This document shows positions 1 to 7,796 of a stretch of DNA of 64,000 nt, one piece after another. The stretch covers positions 2,232,001-2,296,000 of the forward strand of contig CBDHGY010000002.1 of the NCBI GenBank assembly GCA_965263325.1, in the 5' to 3' direction. Positions within the stretch are counted from its first letter, which is position 1. Every line of letters begins with the position of its first letter. Source of the DNA: CBDHGY01 sp965263325. GTDB lineage: Bacteria; Pseudomonadota; Alphaproteobacteria; Caulobacterales; Hyphomonadaceae. The position numbers and the translations under genes were made by a program. Under the pieces are notes generated by a model. That model did not search any database. It was not told the origin of the DNA and worked only from the letters and a program-made list of their open reading frames with translations.

Positions 1-788
1 ACTTCGAACCGGAATATGTCGGCAGCCTGCGGCGAACATCCGTATTTAGCGAGCCTATCCCCGGCGTGCCTGATGATCTGATCCTGCAAGGAGGAAAACC
101 TTATCAGCGCCTTTCCGGCGGTCGTACGCGTCCTTATCCCAGCCGTGCTGAAATCACGGCGGCAGGTGTGAAACCAATTGGTTGGGCGCGGCCGGCGGAT
201 GTGTTTTTTGCGCAAATTCAGGGGTCTGCGCGCTTCCGTCTGGATGGGCGCAGCATCCGGGCAGCTTATGCAGCCAATAATGGCCATACATTCGTCTCCA
301 CAGCCAACTGGCTCATGGCGCGCGGTTGGATCAAGAAATCGGAAGCCTCTATGCAAGGCATCACGGCCTGGATGACCCGCGCAGATCCGCGCCGGGTGCG
401 TGAGGCCATGAATGCAAATCCGCGCTTTGTGTTCTTCGAAGCTCAGCAAATCCCTGATCCGCGCGAAGGGCCAAATGGATCGGCTAACATACCGCTCACA
501 GCGATGGGTTCGATCGCCATTGATAAATCAATCCATGCGCTTGGAACCCCGTTTTTTGTCCAGACAACAGCGCCCAGCCTCGGGGGCACGTGGTCAGGTG
601 TGCTAGTCGCACAAGATACCGGCGGGGCGATCAAGGGGCCGGTGCGCGGTGATATCTATTTCGGAACCGGCCAAGCGGCAGGTGAGCGCGCGGGCAAAAT
701 GAATGCGCCGGGCCGCATGTGGGCGTTGCTGCCAAAAGCCGTTGCCACCCGTCTTGCACCGATTGAAGTGCGCCCCATTTCTCCATAA
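1..788 (+). CDS. mltA: MltA membrane-bound lytic murein transglycosylase, 3' part
   Basis: Cleaves peptidoglycan glycan strands, forming 1,6-anhydromuramic acid ends. The frame is open from base 3, so the gene begins before the window and its signal peptide is not visible. The C-terminal part carries the MltA/3D-domain signature: AQDTGGAIKG followed by RGDIYFGTG, which holds the conserved catalytic Asp region of the family. Its stop (TAA) shares one base with the ATG of the Smr gene, so the two are probably translated together. mltA followed by smr near hslVU and his genes is a common alphaproteobacterial arrangement. The call is firm; only the missing 5' end is unknown. Confidence 0.93.
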   Translation, partial: FEPEYVGSLRRTSVFSEPIPGVPDDLILQGGKPYQRLSGGRTRPYPSRAEITAAGVKPIGWARPADVFFAQIQGSARFRLDGRSIRAAYAANNGHTFVSTANWLMARGWIKKSEASMQGITAWMTRADPRRVREAMNANPRFVFFEAQQIPDPREGPNGSANIPLTAMGSIAIDKSIHALGTPFFVQTTAPSLGGTWSGVLVAQDTGGAIKGPVRGDIYFGTGQAAGERAGKMNAPGRMWALLPKAVATRLAPIEVRPISP

Positions 789-1321
789 TGGCCGGCCGAA
801 AACTCTCAGACAAAGAACAGCGCGCTTGGGCACGCGTGGTAAAATCGGTCAAGCCGATGGGTGACCGCGCGATCACGTTTGAATTGCCGGAAGAAAACGC
901 TGAGGTCTCAAATGAGGTCCCAGACACGTTGAGCGACGTCCCACATCCAAATCGGCCTCGTAAAACAGCCGCGAGGCAACCTGTTCAACCGCGCCGAGGC
1001 GCACCTGCAGATCGCGGACGAGAGAAGAAAATCCGCCGCGGCCAGACCAGCATCGCGGCGACCTTGGACCTGCATGGACATACTCAAGTTACGGCTGCGG
1101 CTGCTCTAGAGAGTTTTCTATCCCGCCAGCGCAGACAAGGCGCGCGCTGCGTACTCGTGATAACCGGCAAAGGCAAGTTGGGTGAGGGCATTCTTCGCCG
1201 CCGGTTTATGGATTGGATCACGTCAAAAGAGGCCGGCGCGCTTGTCTCTGGATATGCGCAGGCGCACCAGCGTCATGGGGGCTCAGGCGCGTTTTATGTG
1301 TTTTTGAGGCGATCACAATAA
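788..1321 (+). CDS. Smr-domain protein (MutS2 C-terminal-like)
   Basis: A 177-residue protein with a basic, poorly conserved N-terminal half and a C-terminal Smr domain, a fold associated with DNA or RNA nicking. The domain shows LDLHGHT near residue 95 and the glycine-rich VITGKGK loop near residue 120, both Smr hallmarks. The start ATG overlaps the mltA stop by one base, which fixes the start. The substrate is not known for this family in alphaproteobacteria. The call is for the family only. Confidence 0.88.
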   Translation: MAGRKLSDKEQRAWARVVKSVKPMGDRAITFELPEENAEVSNEVPDTLSDVPHPNRPRKTAARQPVQPRRGAPADRGREKKIRRGQTSIAATLDLHGHTQVTAAAALESFLSRQRRQGARCVLVITGKGKLGEGILRRRFMDWITSKEAGALVSGYAQAHQRHGGSGAFYVFLRRSQ

Positions 1322-1340
1322 GCTCAGGATGCACACCAAA

Positions 1341-1799
1341 CTAGCTTTTACCAAACTCGTCTTTGTATTTTGTGAGCGCAATTGCATCTGACAAGCCCGC
1401 GCACCCGCAGGTTTCAGGACTCGCGCATGGGGCTGACCACCCGCCTTCATAAGCCTCGCCAGCTTTTATCGCTTTAAGGACGCAAGTAAGCGGCGGCAAT
1501 GGTACAACCGGATCGATCATATGAACGTCGAAGCGAGCCTCCTCGGGTGCTAAATCGCCCTCCACGTCAGTGGTTACACCGAATGTAGTGCCGTTATCGG
1601 TAACAATCCCAAGACGGGTCTGAACGCTAAACATGCCGCCAATTGTCAGCGGTGCCAGAATGCCTTTCCACACAACGCTGCGATCCTCAAAAGGCATTTT
1701 CAGGTTAAGTTCCCAGCGCTCAGCGAAATCCCTTGTACGCTCTTTCTGGGTCACCCACTCGCGCGGTTTTATCAGAGTATCTGTGATGCAAGCGGACAT
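1341..1799 (-). CDS. Conserved-looking protein of unknown function, Cys-rich C-terminus
   Basis: A 152-residue soluble protein that I do not recognise. It has no signal peptide or membrane segment. The C-terminal third holds a cysteine cluster (PCASPETCGCAG) that could bind metal or form disulfides. It lies 25 bp downstream of the Rieske protein gene on the same strand, so the two are likely co-transcribed and functionally linked. Convergent with smr. A role as a partner of the oxygenase is inference only. Confidence 0.6.
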   Translation of the reverse strand: MSACITDTLIKPREWVTQKERTRDFAERWELNLKMPFEDRSVVWKGILAPLTIGGMFSVQTRLGIVTDNGTTFGVTTDVEGDLAPEEARFDVHMIDPVVPLPPLTCVLKAIKAGEAYEGGWSAPCASPETCGCAGLSDAIALTKYKDEFGKS

Positions 1800-1824
1800 G
1801 GGTACCTGTTTCCCTTGACGAATT

Positions 1825-2688
1825 TTAGTCCAACAGAACCAAATGTAACTTCCCGTTTCGCTCCACTACCCGCGGCGCAGCTGCGAGGGCATTGCATTTA
1901 CCTTCCCGGTTTTCACCTGTTTCAACATTAAAACGGTAGCCGTGCCAGGGGCAGGTGATATCGCCATTTCCGTCAATCTCACCTTCGGAAAGCGGCCCAA
2001 GCAAATGCGGGCAGATTGCGCTATGCGCAATCCAGCGACCCTGCCAGAATCGAACCGTATAACGCCAATCATTTGATTCGATCGTGATCGGTTTGGATGG
2101 ATCAAGATCGCTGAGTGCGCCAACCAGAATTTCGCTGATCGATCCAGCGCCGCTCCATCGTTTACGATCTTCCAGCGCGGTCTGCCGGCCGGTCATCAAT
2201 CCGATGTCCTCGTTATAGAGCTGACGGTATTGATCGCAAAGATATTGCAGAACAATGGTGCCCGTCTCTTCAGTATCCGGAGCTTCCGGGAGGTAGAAAC
2301 GCACGTCGACCTCAATTTCATTTTCTGAAATTTCCGTTGCCTGGGTATGGATTTCGGTGCCTTGCCCAATGCCGTCGATGACGGTCGTCGCCCAATAATT
2401 GCGCTGCAAATCGATTAGCAGGTCGATGAGTTGCTCACCGCTATCGCCGCGCAAGCCGACCTTCGCGCGCCAACCCCACTTTCCAGAATCGATGAGCTCA
2501 ATCGAAGAAAAGGACGAGCTATGTACATGCGGGAGGTGCTCCCAATCGTAGGCGTTTTCCATCATCCGCGTCATGTTCGTAGGCAAGCGGCGGACATAGT
2601 TTCCGAGATAGTGCAGCGCATTGATGCAGGCCGGATCAATTTCATTCGGTCTTGCACTGCATAGGTGTTCTTGAACTGGAGTAAGCAT
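1825..2688 (-). CDS. Rieske non-heme iron oxygenase-like protein with permuted domains
   Basis: A 287-residue protein. The C-terminal part is a Rieske [2Fe-2S] domain: C226-P-H228 and C246-P-W-H249, the standard CxH...CxxH ligand pair. The N-terminal part contains N45-x2-D48-x2-H51-x4-H56, which matches the mononuclear-iron motif of Rieske oxygenase catalytic domains (N-x2-D-x2-H-x4-H). An acidic NED (D161), about 105 residues later, could supply the carboxylate ligand. In known Rieske oxygenases the Rieske domain precedes the catalytic domain; here the order is reversed. The ATG at 2688 has no strong ribosome site and the frame is open upstream into hisE without another start. It lies downstream of hisE on the same strand. 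The substrate is unknown. Confidence 0.8.
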   Translation of the reverse strand: MLTPVQEHLCSARPNEIDPACINALHYLGNYVRRLPTNMTRMMENAYDWEHLPHVHSSSFSSIELIDSGKWGWRAKVGLRGDSGEQLIDLLIDLQRNYWATTVIDGIGQGTEIHTQATEISENEIEVDVRFYLPEAPDTEETGTIVLQYLCDQYRQLYNEDIGLMTGRQTALEDRKRWSGAGSISEILVGALSDLDPSKPITIESNDWRYTVRFWQGRWIAHSAICPHLLGPLSEGEIDGNGDITCPWHGYRFNVETGENREGKCNALAAAPRVVERNGKLHLVLLD

Positions 2689-2720
2689 GAAGTGACTATC
2701 GCCGAGGCCCGCATAAAAAT

Positions 2721-3074
2721 CTAGCTGCTGCGCCCGGCCTTCTCCTCCAGCCCGCTCATGCCCTGACGGGAGACGAGCGCCGCGCCAACATCATCCAGCG
2801 AGATGCCTCGCGCGCGAAGGCCAACAAAGAGATGATAGAGCAGATCGCTGGCTTCACTTGCCACATTCTCATCCGGCTCACCGGTCAGCGCATCCACTAC
2901 CTCTCCTGCCTCTTCGATAATCTTCTCGCCGATCTTGGCCGAGCCTTTAGAAAGCAGCTTTGCCGTGTAGGACGAGCTGGCGTTCGCATCTTCCGCGCGT
3001 GCATCAATCGTTTCGCCAAGATGGGCGAGGGCAAGAAAAAGCTGGGACGGGTTTCCGAGGGGTGTGTCAGTCAT
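2721..3074 (-). CDS. hisE: Phosphoribosyl-ATP pyrophosphatase
   Basis: Hydrolyses phosphoribosyl-ATP to phosphoribosyl-AMP, the second step of histidine synthesis. The 117-residue product shows the all-alpha MazG-like signature: KIGEKIIEEAGEVVDAL, then ASDLLYHLFVGL. The reading frame is open to 3416, but the start at 3074 gives the normal HisE N-terminus and is preceded by an AGGAG ribosome site about 5 bases upstream. It is separated from hisF by an oppositely oriented crotonase gene, so it needs its own promoter. Confidence 0.95.
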   Translation of the reverse strand: MTDTPLGNPSQLFLALAHLGETIDARAEDANASSSYTAKLLSKGSAKIGEKIIEEAGEVVDALTGEPDENVASEASDLLYHLFVGLRARGISLDDVGAALVSRQGMSGLEEKAGRSS

Positions 3075-3174
3075 GACGTCTCCTAATCCATCACCCCCTT
3101 GATGAAAAGCGAGCGCGCTTGACGAACGCGGCGTTAGGCGGGCTGAATACCCACGAAGAATGGAGGTACCACCC

Positions 3175-3981
3175 ATGCAGGACCGCGTGACGATCACTAT
3201 GCTTGAGAACGGCATTGCCGATGTGCGCCTGATCCGCGCTGACAAAATGAACGCCCTCGACCCGGCCATGTTCAAAGGGTTAACCGAGGCAATTGACCAG
3301 CTTAAGGAAATGCCGGGGCTTCGCGTCGTGGTGCTGTCAGGTGAGGGCCGCGCGTTTTGCGCGGGGCTGGATCTCTCAAACTTTGGAAAATCGGAAGAGA
3401 AAAGCGAAGGCGGCAATCCAACGGCAGGGCTGGCTCCGCGCGTTCACGGTGTTTCTAATGGGCCGCAATATGTCGCCTATGGCTGGCGGGAAATTCCCGT
3501 GCCGGTCATTGTGGCAGGGCACGGCGTTGTGTTTGGCGGGGGCCTGCAGATTTTCTCTGGCGCGGATGTGAAGTTCATTCATCCAGAGACGCGCTGCGCG
3601 GTAATGGAAATGAAATGGGGCCTTGTGCCGGATATGGCGGGTTATCCGCTGTGGCGCGAAAATGTTCGGGGTGATGTGCTCCGCGAGCTGACATATACAA
3701 ACCGCGAATTCACAGGCAAAGAAGCGGTCGAATATGGCTTCGCGACCCATGTCAGCGAAACGCCTTATGAGGATGCGATGGCGCTTGCCAAGGAGATATC
3801 GCTGAAGAATCCGCAAGCTGTGCGCGGTGCCAAGCGCCTTTTTGCTAAGACGAGCCACGCAACGGATGCCGAACTGCTTCAGGCTGAATCGGATGAGCAA
3901 GATGCAATCATCCGCAAGCCAAACCAGATGGAAGCGGTGATGGCCTCCATGCAAAAGCGCAAACCGGAATTTGTTGATTAG
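3175..3981 (+). CDS. Crotonase / enoyl-CoA hydratase family protein
   Basis: A 268-residue acyl-CoA enzyme. Crotonase signatures are an oxyanion-hole segment (RAFCAGLDL) and a GHGVVFGGGLQ loop, followed by MEMKWGLVPD with the likely catalytic Glu and Asp. An ATG lies 15 bases upstream, but GGAGG at 3162-3166 is 8 bases before the ATG at 3175, so 3175 is the better start. The gene is inserted on the plus strand between hisE and hisF and overlaps the hisF end by 4 bp. The substrate cannot be read from sequence. Confidence 0.88.
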   Translation: MQDRVTITMLENGIADVRLIRADKMNALDPAMFKGLTEAIDQLKEMPGLRVVVLSGEGRAFCAGLDLSNFGKSEEKSEGGNPTAGLAPRVHGVSNGPQYVAYGWREIPVPVIVAGHGVVFGGGLQIFSGADVKFIHPETRCAVMEMKWGLVPDMAGYPLWRENVRGDVLRELTYTNREFTGKEAVEYGFATHVSETPYEDAMALAKEISLKNPQAVRGAKRLFAKTSHATDAELLQAESDEQDAIIRKPNQMEAVMASMQKRKPEFVD

Positions 3982-4740
3982 ATCGGCCGGCTTGGCACGC
4001 CAGCTTCTGCCAGCGCTGCGCGCGCATCTGCAATGGTCGCCTCCCCAAAATGGAAGATCGAGGCGGCGAGCACAGCGGTTGCCCCGCCGTCTTTGATGGC
4101 GGGTGCTAGATCCTCTACACCGGCCCGCGCCGCCGCTCGCGATGACGGGTAAGTTAACCGCCCCGGCAACCGCCTTTAACATCTCTATGTCATAACCGGC
4201 TTTTGTGCCGTCACGGTCCATGCTCGTTAGCAGGATCTCGCCCGCGCCTTTCGATTCAGCGGTTTTCGCAAGTTCGACCGCATCTATGCCGGTGCCTTTG
4301 CGCCCGCCATGGGTGTAGATTTCGTAGCTATCCCCGCTGGCTTTGGCGTCAATCGCGACGACGACACACTGGCTGCCGGCTTTGGCGGCGCAGCGCCCAA
4401 TCACATCCGGGTCGGCCACCGCGGCGGAATTGATGGCGACCTTGTCAGCGCCGGCGCGGAGCAGGGTGACCATATCTTCCGGGCTGCGCACACCGCCGCC
4501 AACCGTCAGCGGCATGAAGCACTGCTCGGCCGTGCGCGTGACGGTTTCCATCAGTGTGCCTCGCCCTTCATGAGTGGCGGAAATATCGAGGAAGCAGAGC
4601 TCATCTGCGCCTTGCGCGTCATAGGCTTTGGCGAGGGCCACCGGATCCCCCGCATCGCGCAGACCGACGAAGTTTACACCTTTCACGGTGCGCCCGTCTT
4701 TCACGTCGAGGCAGGGAATGATGCGAGTTTTGAGGGTCAT
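3978..4740 (-). pseudogene. hisF: hisF, imidazole glycerol phosphate synthase cyclase subunit, with apparent frameshift
   Basis: HisF joins with HisH to make imidazole glycerol phosphate and AICAR. From the ATG at 4740 the frame reads as normal HisF through IIPCLDVKDGR, LTVGGGVRSP and VIASGGAG. It then leaves the family at about 4119-4126, in a CCGGCCC run on the plus strand. The expected continuation (GVEDLAPAIKDGGATAVLAASIFHFGE) resumes in another frame and ends at 3978. Removing one base restores a 253-residue protein of normal HisF length. This is either a true inactivating insertion, which would predict histidine auxotrophy, or a sequence error in a GC run. No other his gene here looks damaged, which favours an error. 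The gene's start overlaps the upstream gene's stop by one base. Confidence 0.85.
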
Positions 4741-5027
4741 TATGGACTTTCATCGTTGTCGTCATCTTTTGGTTTAAGAAAACTACCCAGTAACGGCCTA
4801 ATGAATATCACTAGCATTACAAGGCATATGGGCCCCCAAACAATGTATACAGACCATTTTGGATCGAGGCCCTTAGAAAAAAGATCATAAAAAGACCTTT
4901 CTATTTCTCCAGCGGTTTTTGGCGCGATCAGAGGAAGGGTTAGTAAGAGCACAAAGGGCGATATTATCGCACACCCCAAACCACAACCAATGGAATCATT
5001 CGACGAGCCTGAATTTCCACCCATCAA
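4740..5027 (-). CDS. Small membrane protein of unknown function
   Basis: A 95-residue protein with two predicted membrane segments (about residues 15-35 and 60-82) separated by a short polar loop, and an acidic tail. The N-terminus is Gly/Ser-rich with two cysteines. Its TAA stop overlaps the hisF ATG by one base, so it is probably co-translated with hisF; this coupling is the main evidence that it is real. I do not recognise the family. A second ATG lies one codon inside the first. Confidence 0.55.
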   Translation of the reverse strand: MMGGNSGSSNDSIGCGLGCAIISPFVLLLTLPLIAPKTAGEIERSFYDLFSKGLDPKWSVYIVWGPICLVMLVIFIRPLLGSFLKPKDDDNDESP

Positions 5028-5107
5028 TTACCTACCAAAATCCTGATGCTTCACGAGAGTTCGTGCGAGCACATTCCGGCTCACCGCCCCCTGCCCCACC
5101 AACGTAT

Positions 5108-5989
5108 TCACATCCGAGGGAAACGGCTCCGCGCGCGGGCCATGACGCTGGAGAGTTCCATCATCGTCGTCATCCGTTCTTGCAGGCGGCGGGGCAGGGT
5201 TTCGCATATGCCTGCCATCTCTTCCGGGTTGACGAGCTTTACCTGATCAAGGTCTCGCCCGCGCGCCTCGGCGAAGGGCCGACCTATTTCAAACATATCT
5301 CCAATGGTTAGGGCGTTCGACCCGCCGGTTAGCCAATAGGTGCGGCCAAACTCTGGCGCGGCGACAACTTCAGCCACTGCCTGCGCAACCAGATCCACCG
5401 GAATGAAATCGCATTGCACGCCGCGTTGCAGCGGAATGATTGGCATGCGGCCGGTCAAAATCTGGCTGATGAACAGGTGAAAACCCTGAAAGCTCGCAAT
5501 CTCTCCGGTTTGTGAATGCCCAGCGATGATCGACGGGCGGCAAATTGTGTGCGGAATGCCCGCTTCCTTCACCAGCGCTTCGGCTGCGCGCTTGCTCTCC
5601 ACATAAGCCGACGGCACTTCAATCTTCGCCGCGTAATCCAGCGAGCAATACGCGGTCGAGATGTAATGCATCGGCGCGCTGGAGGCCTTTGCGAAGTTTG
5701 CCATGTGGCGCACGCCATCAATGTTTGTATCTTCAAGGCCGGGAGCCGCCCCGCCCATATCGGTGATTGCAGCCGCATGGATGATGATGTCTGTGTCTGC
5801 TGCAAGGGTGGCGTAATCAGTGTCCGTAAGGCCGAGCTGTGGTTTGCGAATATCGATCGAAACTTGCCTGGCCGCATGCTTCAAAGGCGTACGGTGGCGT
5901 GCCAGGATCAGCTCATCCACCGAAAAGAGTTTCGCAAGCTCAGAGCCGAGCACGCCGCTGGCACCTGTGAGGAGGATTTTTTTACGCAT
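5108..5989 (-). CDS. Extended SDR / NAD-dependent epimerase-like oxidoreductase
   Basis: A 293-residue Rossmann protein. It begins with the dinucleotide-binding motif LLTGASGVLGSE (about residues 6-17). HAAAITDM follows, then STAYC with the catalytic Ser/Thr and YVESK with the Tyr-x3-Lys pair. The overall pattern fits extended short-chain dehydrogenases of the NAD_binding_4/epimerase type. The substrate is unknown. It lies inside the his cluster between the macro-like fusion gene and a small membrane protein, with gaps of 58 and 80 bp, and has no evident role in histidine synthesis. Confidence 0.82.
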   Translation of the reverse strand: MRKKILLTGASGVLGSELAKLFSVDELILARHRTPLKHAARQVSIDIRKPQLGLTDTDYATLAADTDIIIHAAAITDMGGAAPGLEDTNIDGVRHMANFAKASSAPMHYISTAYCSLDYAAKIEVPSAYVESKRAAEALVKEAGIPHTICRPSIIAGHSQTGEIASFQGFHLFISQILTGRMPIIPLQRGVQCDFIPVDLVAQAVAEVVAAPEFGRTYWLTGGSNALTIGDMFEIGRPFAEARGRDLDQVKLVNPEEMAGICETLPRRLQERMTTMMELSSVMARARSRFPRM

Positions 5990-6047
5990 CTAGAGGCGGG
6001 CATGCGCGTATCCCGGCAAGTGCGCAAATGACAATTGCGTGCACAGA

Positions 6048-7040
6048 TTAGCTGAACACGTCCTTGATTTCCTGAGTGAGCAGTTTTTTTAGTTCGCCAA
6101 GGCGCTGATATCGCAGGATCTTGTGGCCGCTAACATCAAATGGCGCTTTCGCAGATTGCTCGAGGATGAGGATGGTAGGTTTGTCCTTCGCCCACGCGTA
6201 ACCCACTTCCAGGAACACATTCGGGTTTTCGCCGTCGAGCAGCGCGATAACGCCTCTGCTGCGGCTGATCCGGCGCTTTATTTCATCCATGATCTCACCA
6301 GTGTATGAGGCATGATCCAGTCGTTCGACGAGGATGTCATTTCCATGCGCAGAAGGCTGCACGGCGAGATCCCAATGGTCAAGATATTCCGGCTTGAACG
6401 GCATCGCGCAGAAGAGGCGATTATCTGTATCGATCTGGCTTGCTCGTTCGCGCGTGAAATTCACGTTCGGAATGGTGGTCGCAGGCGTGATGGGGGCGGT
6501 TTCCGCCGGAATGCCTTGCAGGAAGGAGTTCATGCTTTCCAGGAATTGGCGTGCGCGCTCGGCCCTTGCGGCGTTCGACTCAATGATGTGAACCGTCAGC
6601 TCATTCGATTTTGCCGTGCGAAAGCCATCTTCCAGACCCTGGATGAGACTGGAGACAGCTGCGAGCTCATCGAGGCCCGCGGCAATGCCGTGAAATGCAA
6701 TCCCCAGTGAGCGAATGCTTGGGTCCTGGGTCAGGCTCAGCGCAACGGCGTTGTGAGCGAAACGTTTTATTTCATCATATTCGAACCGGTGTAATGGCCC
6801 GACCCCCTGATAGAGAACCTGACGCGCTTTGATCGCACCGCGCGTGTCGATGAATTCATACTCGCCCTTCTCGGCAGAAAAGCCCGAAATACCGAGCAAT
6901 TCGGCGACGTCTAAATCAGCGCCGTAAAGACCATTGGCATATTTTAGGGCAAGTACATCAACATCCTGATCCACCACATCACCGTAAATTACGTTGATGG
7001 TGCTCGGCATTTTGATCATACCCATATTCAATAAGCCCAT
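6048..7040 (-). CDS. Macro-like domain fused to a nucleoside 2-deoxyribosyltransferase/TIR-like domain
   Basis: A 330-residue protein that I read as two nucleotide-handling domains. Residues about 15-170 resemble a macro fold: INVIYGDVVDQDVDVLALKY, then ANGLYG in place of the usual AANxxLxGG, RQVLYQGVGP, and IRSLGIAFHGIAAG. Residues about 205-325 resemble the deoxyribosyltransferase branch of TIR-like proteins: CAMPF, then GENPNVFLEVGYAWAKDKP, where E278 matches the family's catalytic Glu. Proteins combining such domains bind or cleave NAD or ADP-ribose derivatives and often act in defence; that role is inference here. Start choice is uncertain (Met1, 6, 8 or 11; no clear ribosome site). Confidence 0.65.
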   Translation of the reverse strand: MGLLNMGMIKMPSTINVIYGDVVDQDVDVLALKYANGLYGADLDVAELLGISGFSAEKGEYEFIDTRGAIKARQVLYQGVGPLHRFEYDEIKRFAHNAVALSLTQDPSIRSLGIAFHGIAAGLDELAAVSSLIQGLEDGFRTAKSNELTVHIIESNAARAERARQFLESMNSFLQGIPAETAPITPATTIPNVNFTRERASQIDTDNRLFCAMPFKPEYLDHWDLAVQPSAHGNDILVERLDHASYTGEIMDEIKRRISRSRGVIALLDGENPNVFLEVGYAWAKDKPTILILEQSAKAPFDVSGHKILRYQRLGELKKLLTQEIKDVFS

Positions 7041-7181
7041 GATGAGATTGCAGAACGGAACAAGATTTATCTAACCTAATTCGCGTGGTTGCGCCTTAGC
7101 TTTGCGGCTTAATTTAAGTTCACAGTGGTTAATTTGGGTCAGCTTCGGAGGGATGACGTTCCAGCTGCGGCATGTATTCCA

Positions 7182-7796
7182 TCAACGCCGCGCGAAAAGT
7201 ACAAACGGTCCATCAGTTTGGTGTTCACAATTATGCTGGATATCGCAAAACCCTTCCGTCTCCAGCAGGGATTTATACTCCTCTGGGTTAAGGCTGGCAT
7301 GATAAACGGTTTCACCAGCAACAGTCCCGGTAACTTCGCCCGCCACAGGGCCAGTCGTGAGCATCAGGCTGGCGGAAGGTTTTAGCAATTTCGAGAGCTT
7401 TGGAAGAAGCGCGCGCTGCTCGTCTTGCGTTAAATGGAAAGATCCGTGCCAGCTGATGACACCGTCGAACGGGCCGGTAATGGTCAGATCACGCATATTG
7501 TTAAGAACCCAAGCAGAGCCGGGAAACCTTTTCCGAGCGATCGTAAGCATGCTTTCAGCATAATCGACCCCAGTGAGCTGAAACCCTTTCGCAAGCAGCC
7601 ACGCCGCAATCGGCTCGCCTGAACCGCATCCAAGGTCAAGAACATGGCCAGCCGGGGGAAGGCTTCTGGCAAATGTTTCTAACCACTCGTTTTCTTGGCC
7701 TTCGCGGGAGCGATCTTGATCGAATTGCTTTGCGCAGCGCTGGTAAACCGACTGTGTTTCGGAGTAGATTTTCTGGAAGTTTGCGCCTGCGGTCAT
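7182..7796 (-). CDS. Class I SAM-dependent methyltransferase
   Basis: A 204-residue protein with motif I VLDLGCGSGEP (about residues 52-62), motif II ending in TGVDYAESM, and DGVISWHGSFHLT in the motif IV region. The small size and the absence of a substrate-recognition domain suggest a small-molecule methyltransferase. Its ATG overlaps the hisA stop (ATGA), so it is translationally coupled to hisA although not a histidine gene. A 141-bp gap separates it from the macro-like fusion gene downstream. The substrate is unknown. Confidence 0.85.
   Translation of the reverse strand: MTAGANFQKIYSETQSVYQRCAKQFDQDRSREGQENEWLETFARSLPPAGHVLDLGCGSGEPIAAWLLAKGFQLTGVDYAESMLTIARKRFPGSAWVLNNMRDLTITGPFDGVISWHGSFHLTQDEQRALLPKLSKLLKPSASLMLTTGPVAGEVTGTVAGETVYHASLNPEEYKSLLETEGFCDIQHNCEHQTDGPFVLFARR

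Noticed and set aside
2721..3416. Long hisE frame to 3416
   Set aside because: The extra N-terminus is antisense to the crotonase start region; the start at 3074 has a good ribosome site and the family N-terminus.
3376..3980. Extension of the hisF frame to 3376 (454-residue product)
   Set aside because: After the frameshift the frame is antisense to the crotonase gene and loses all HisF similarity; it is an artefact of the shift.
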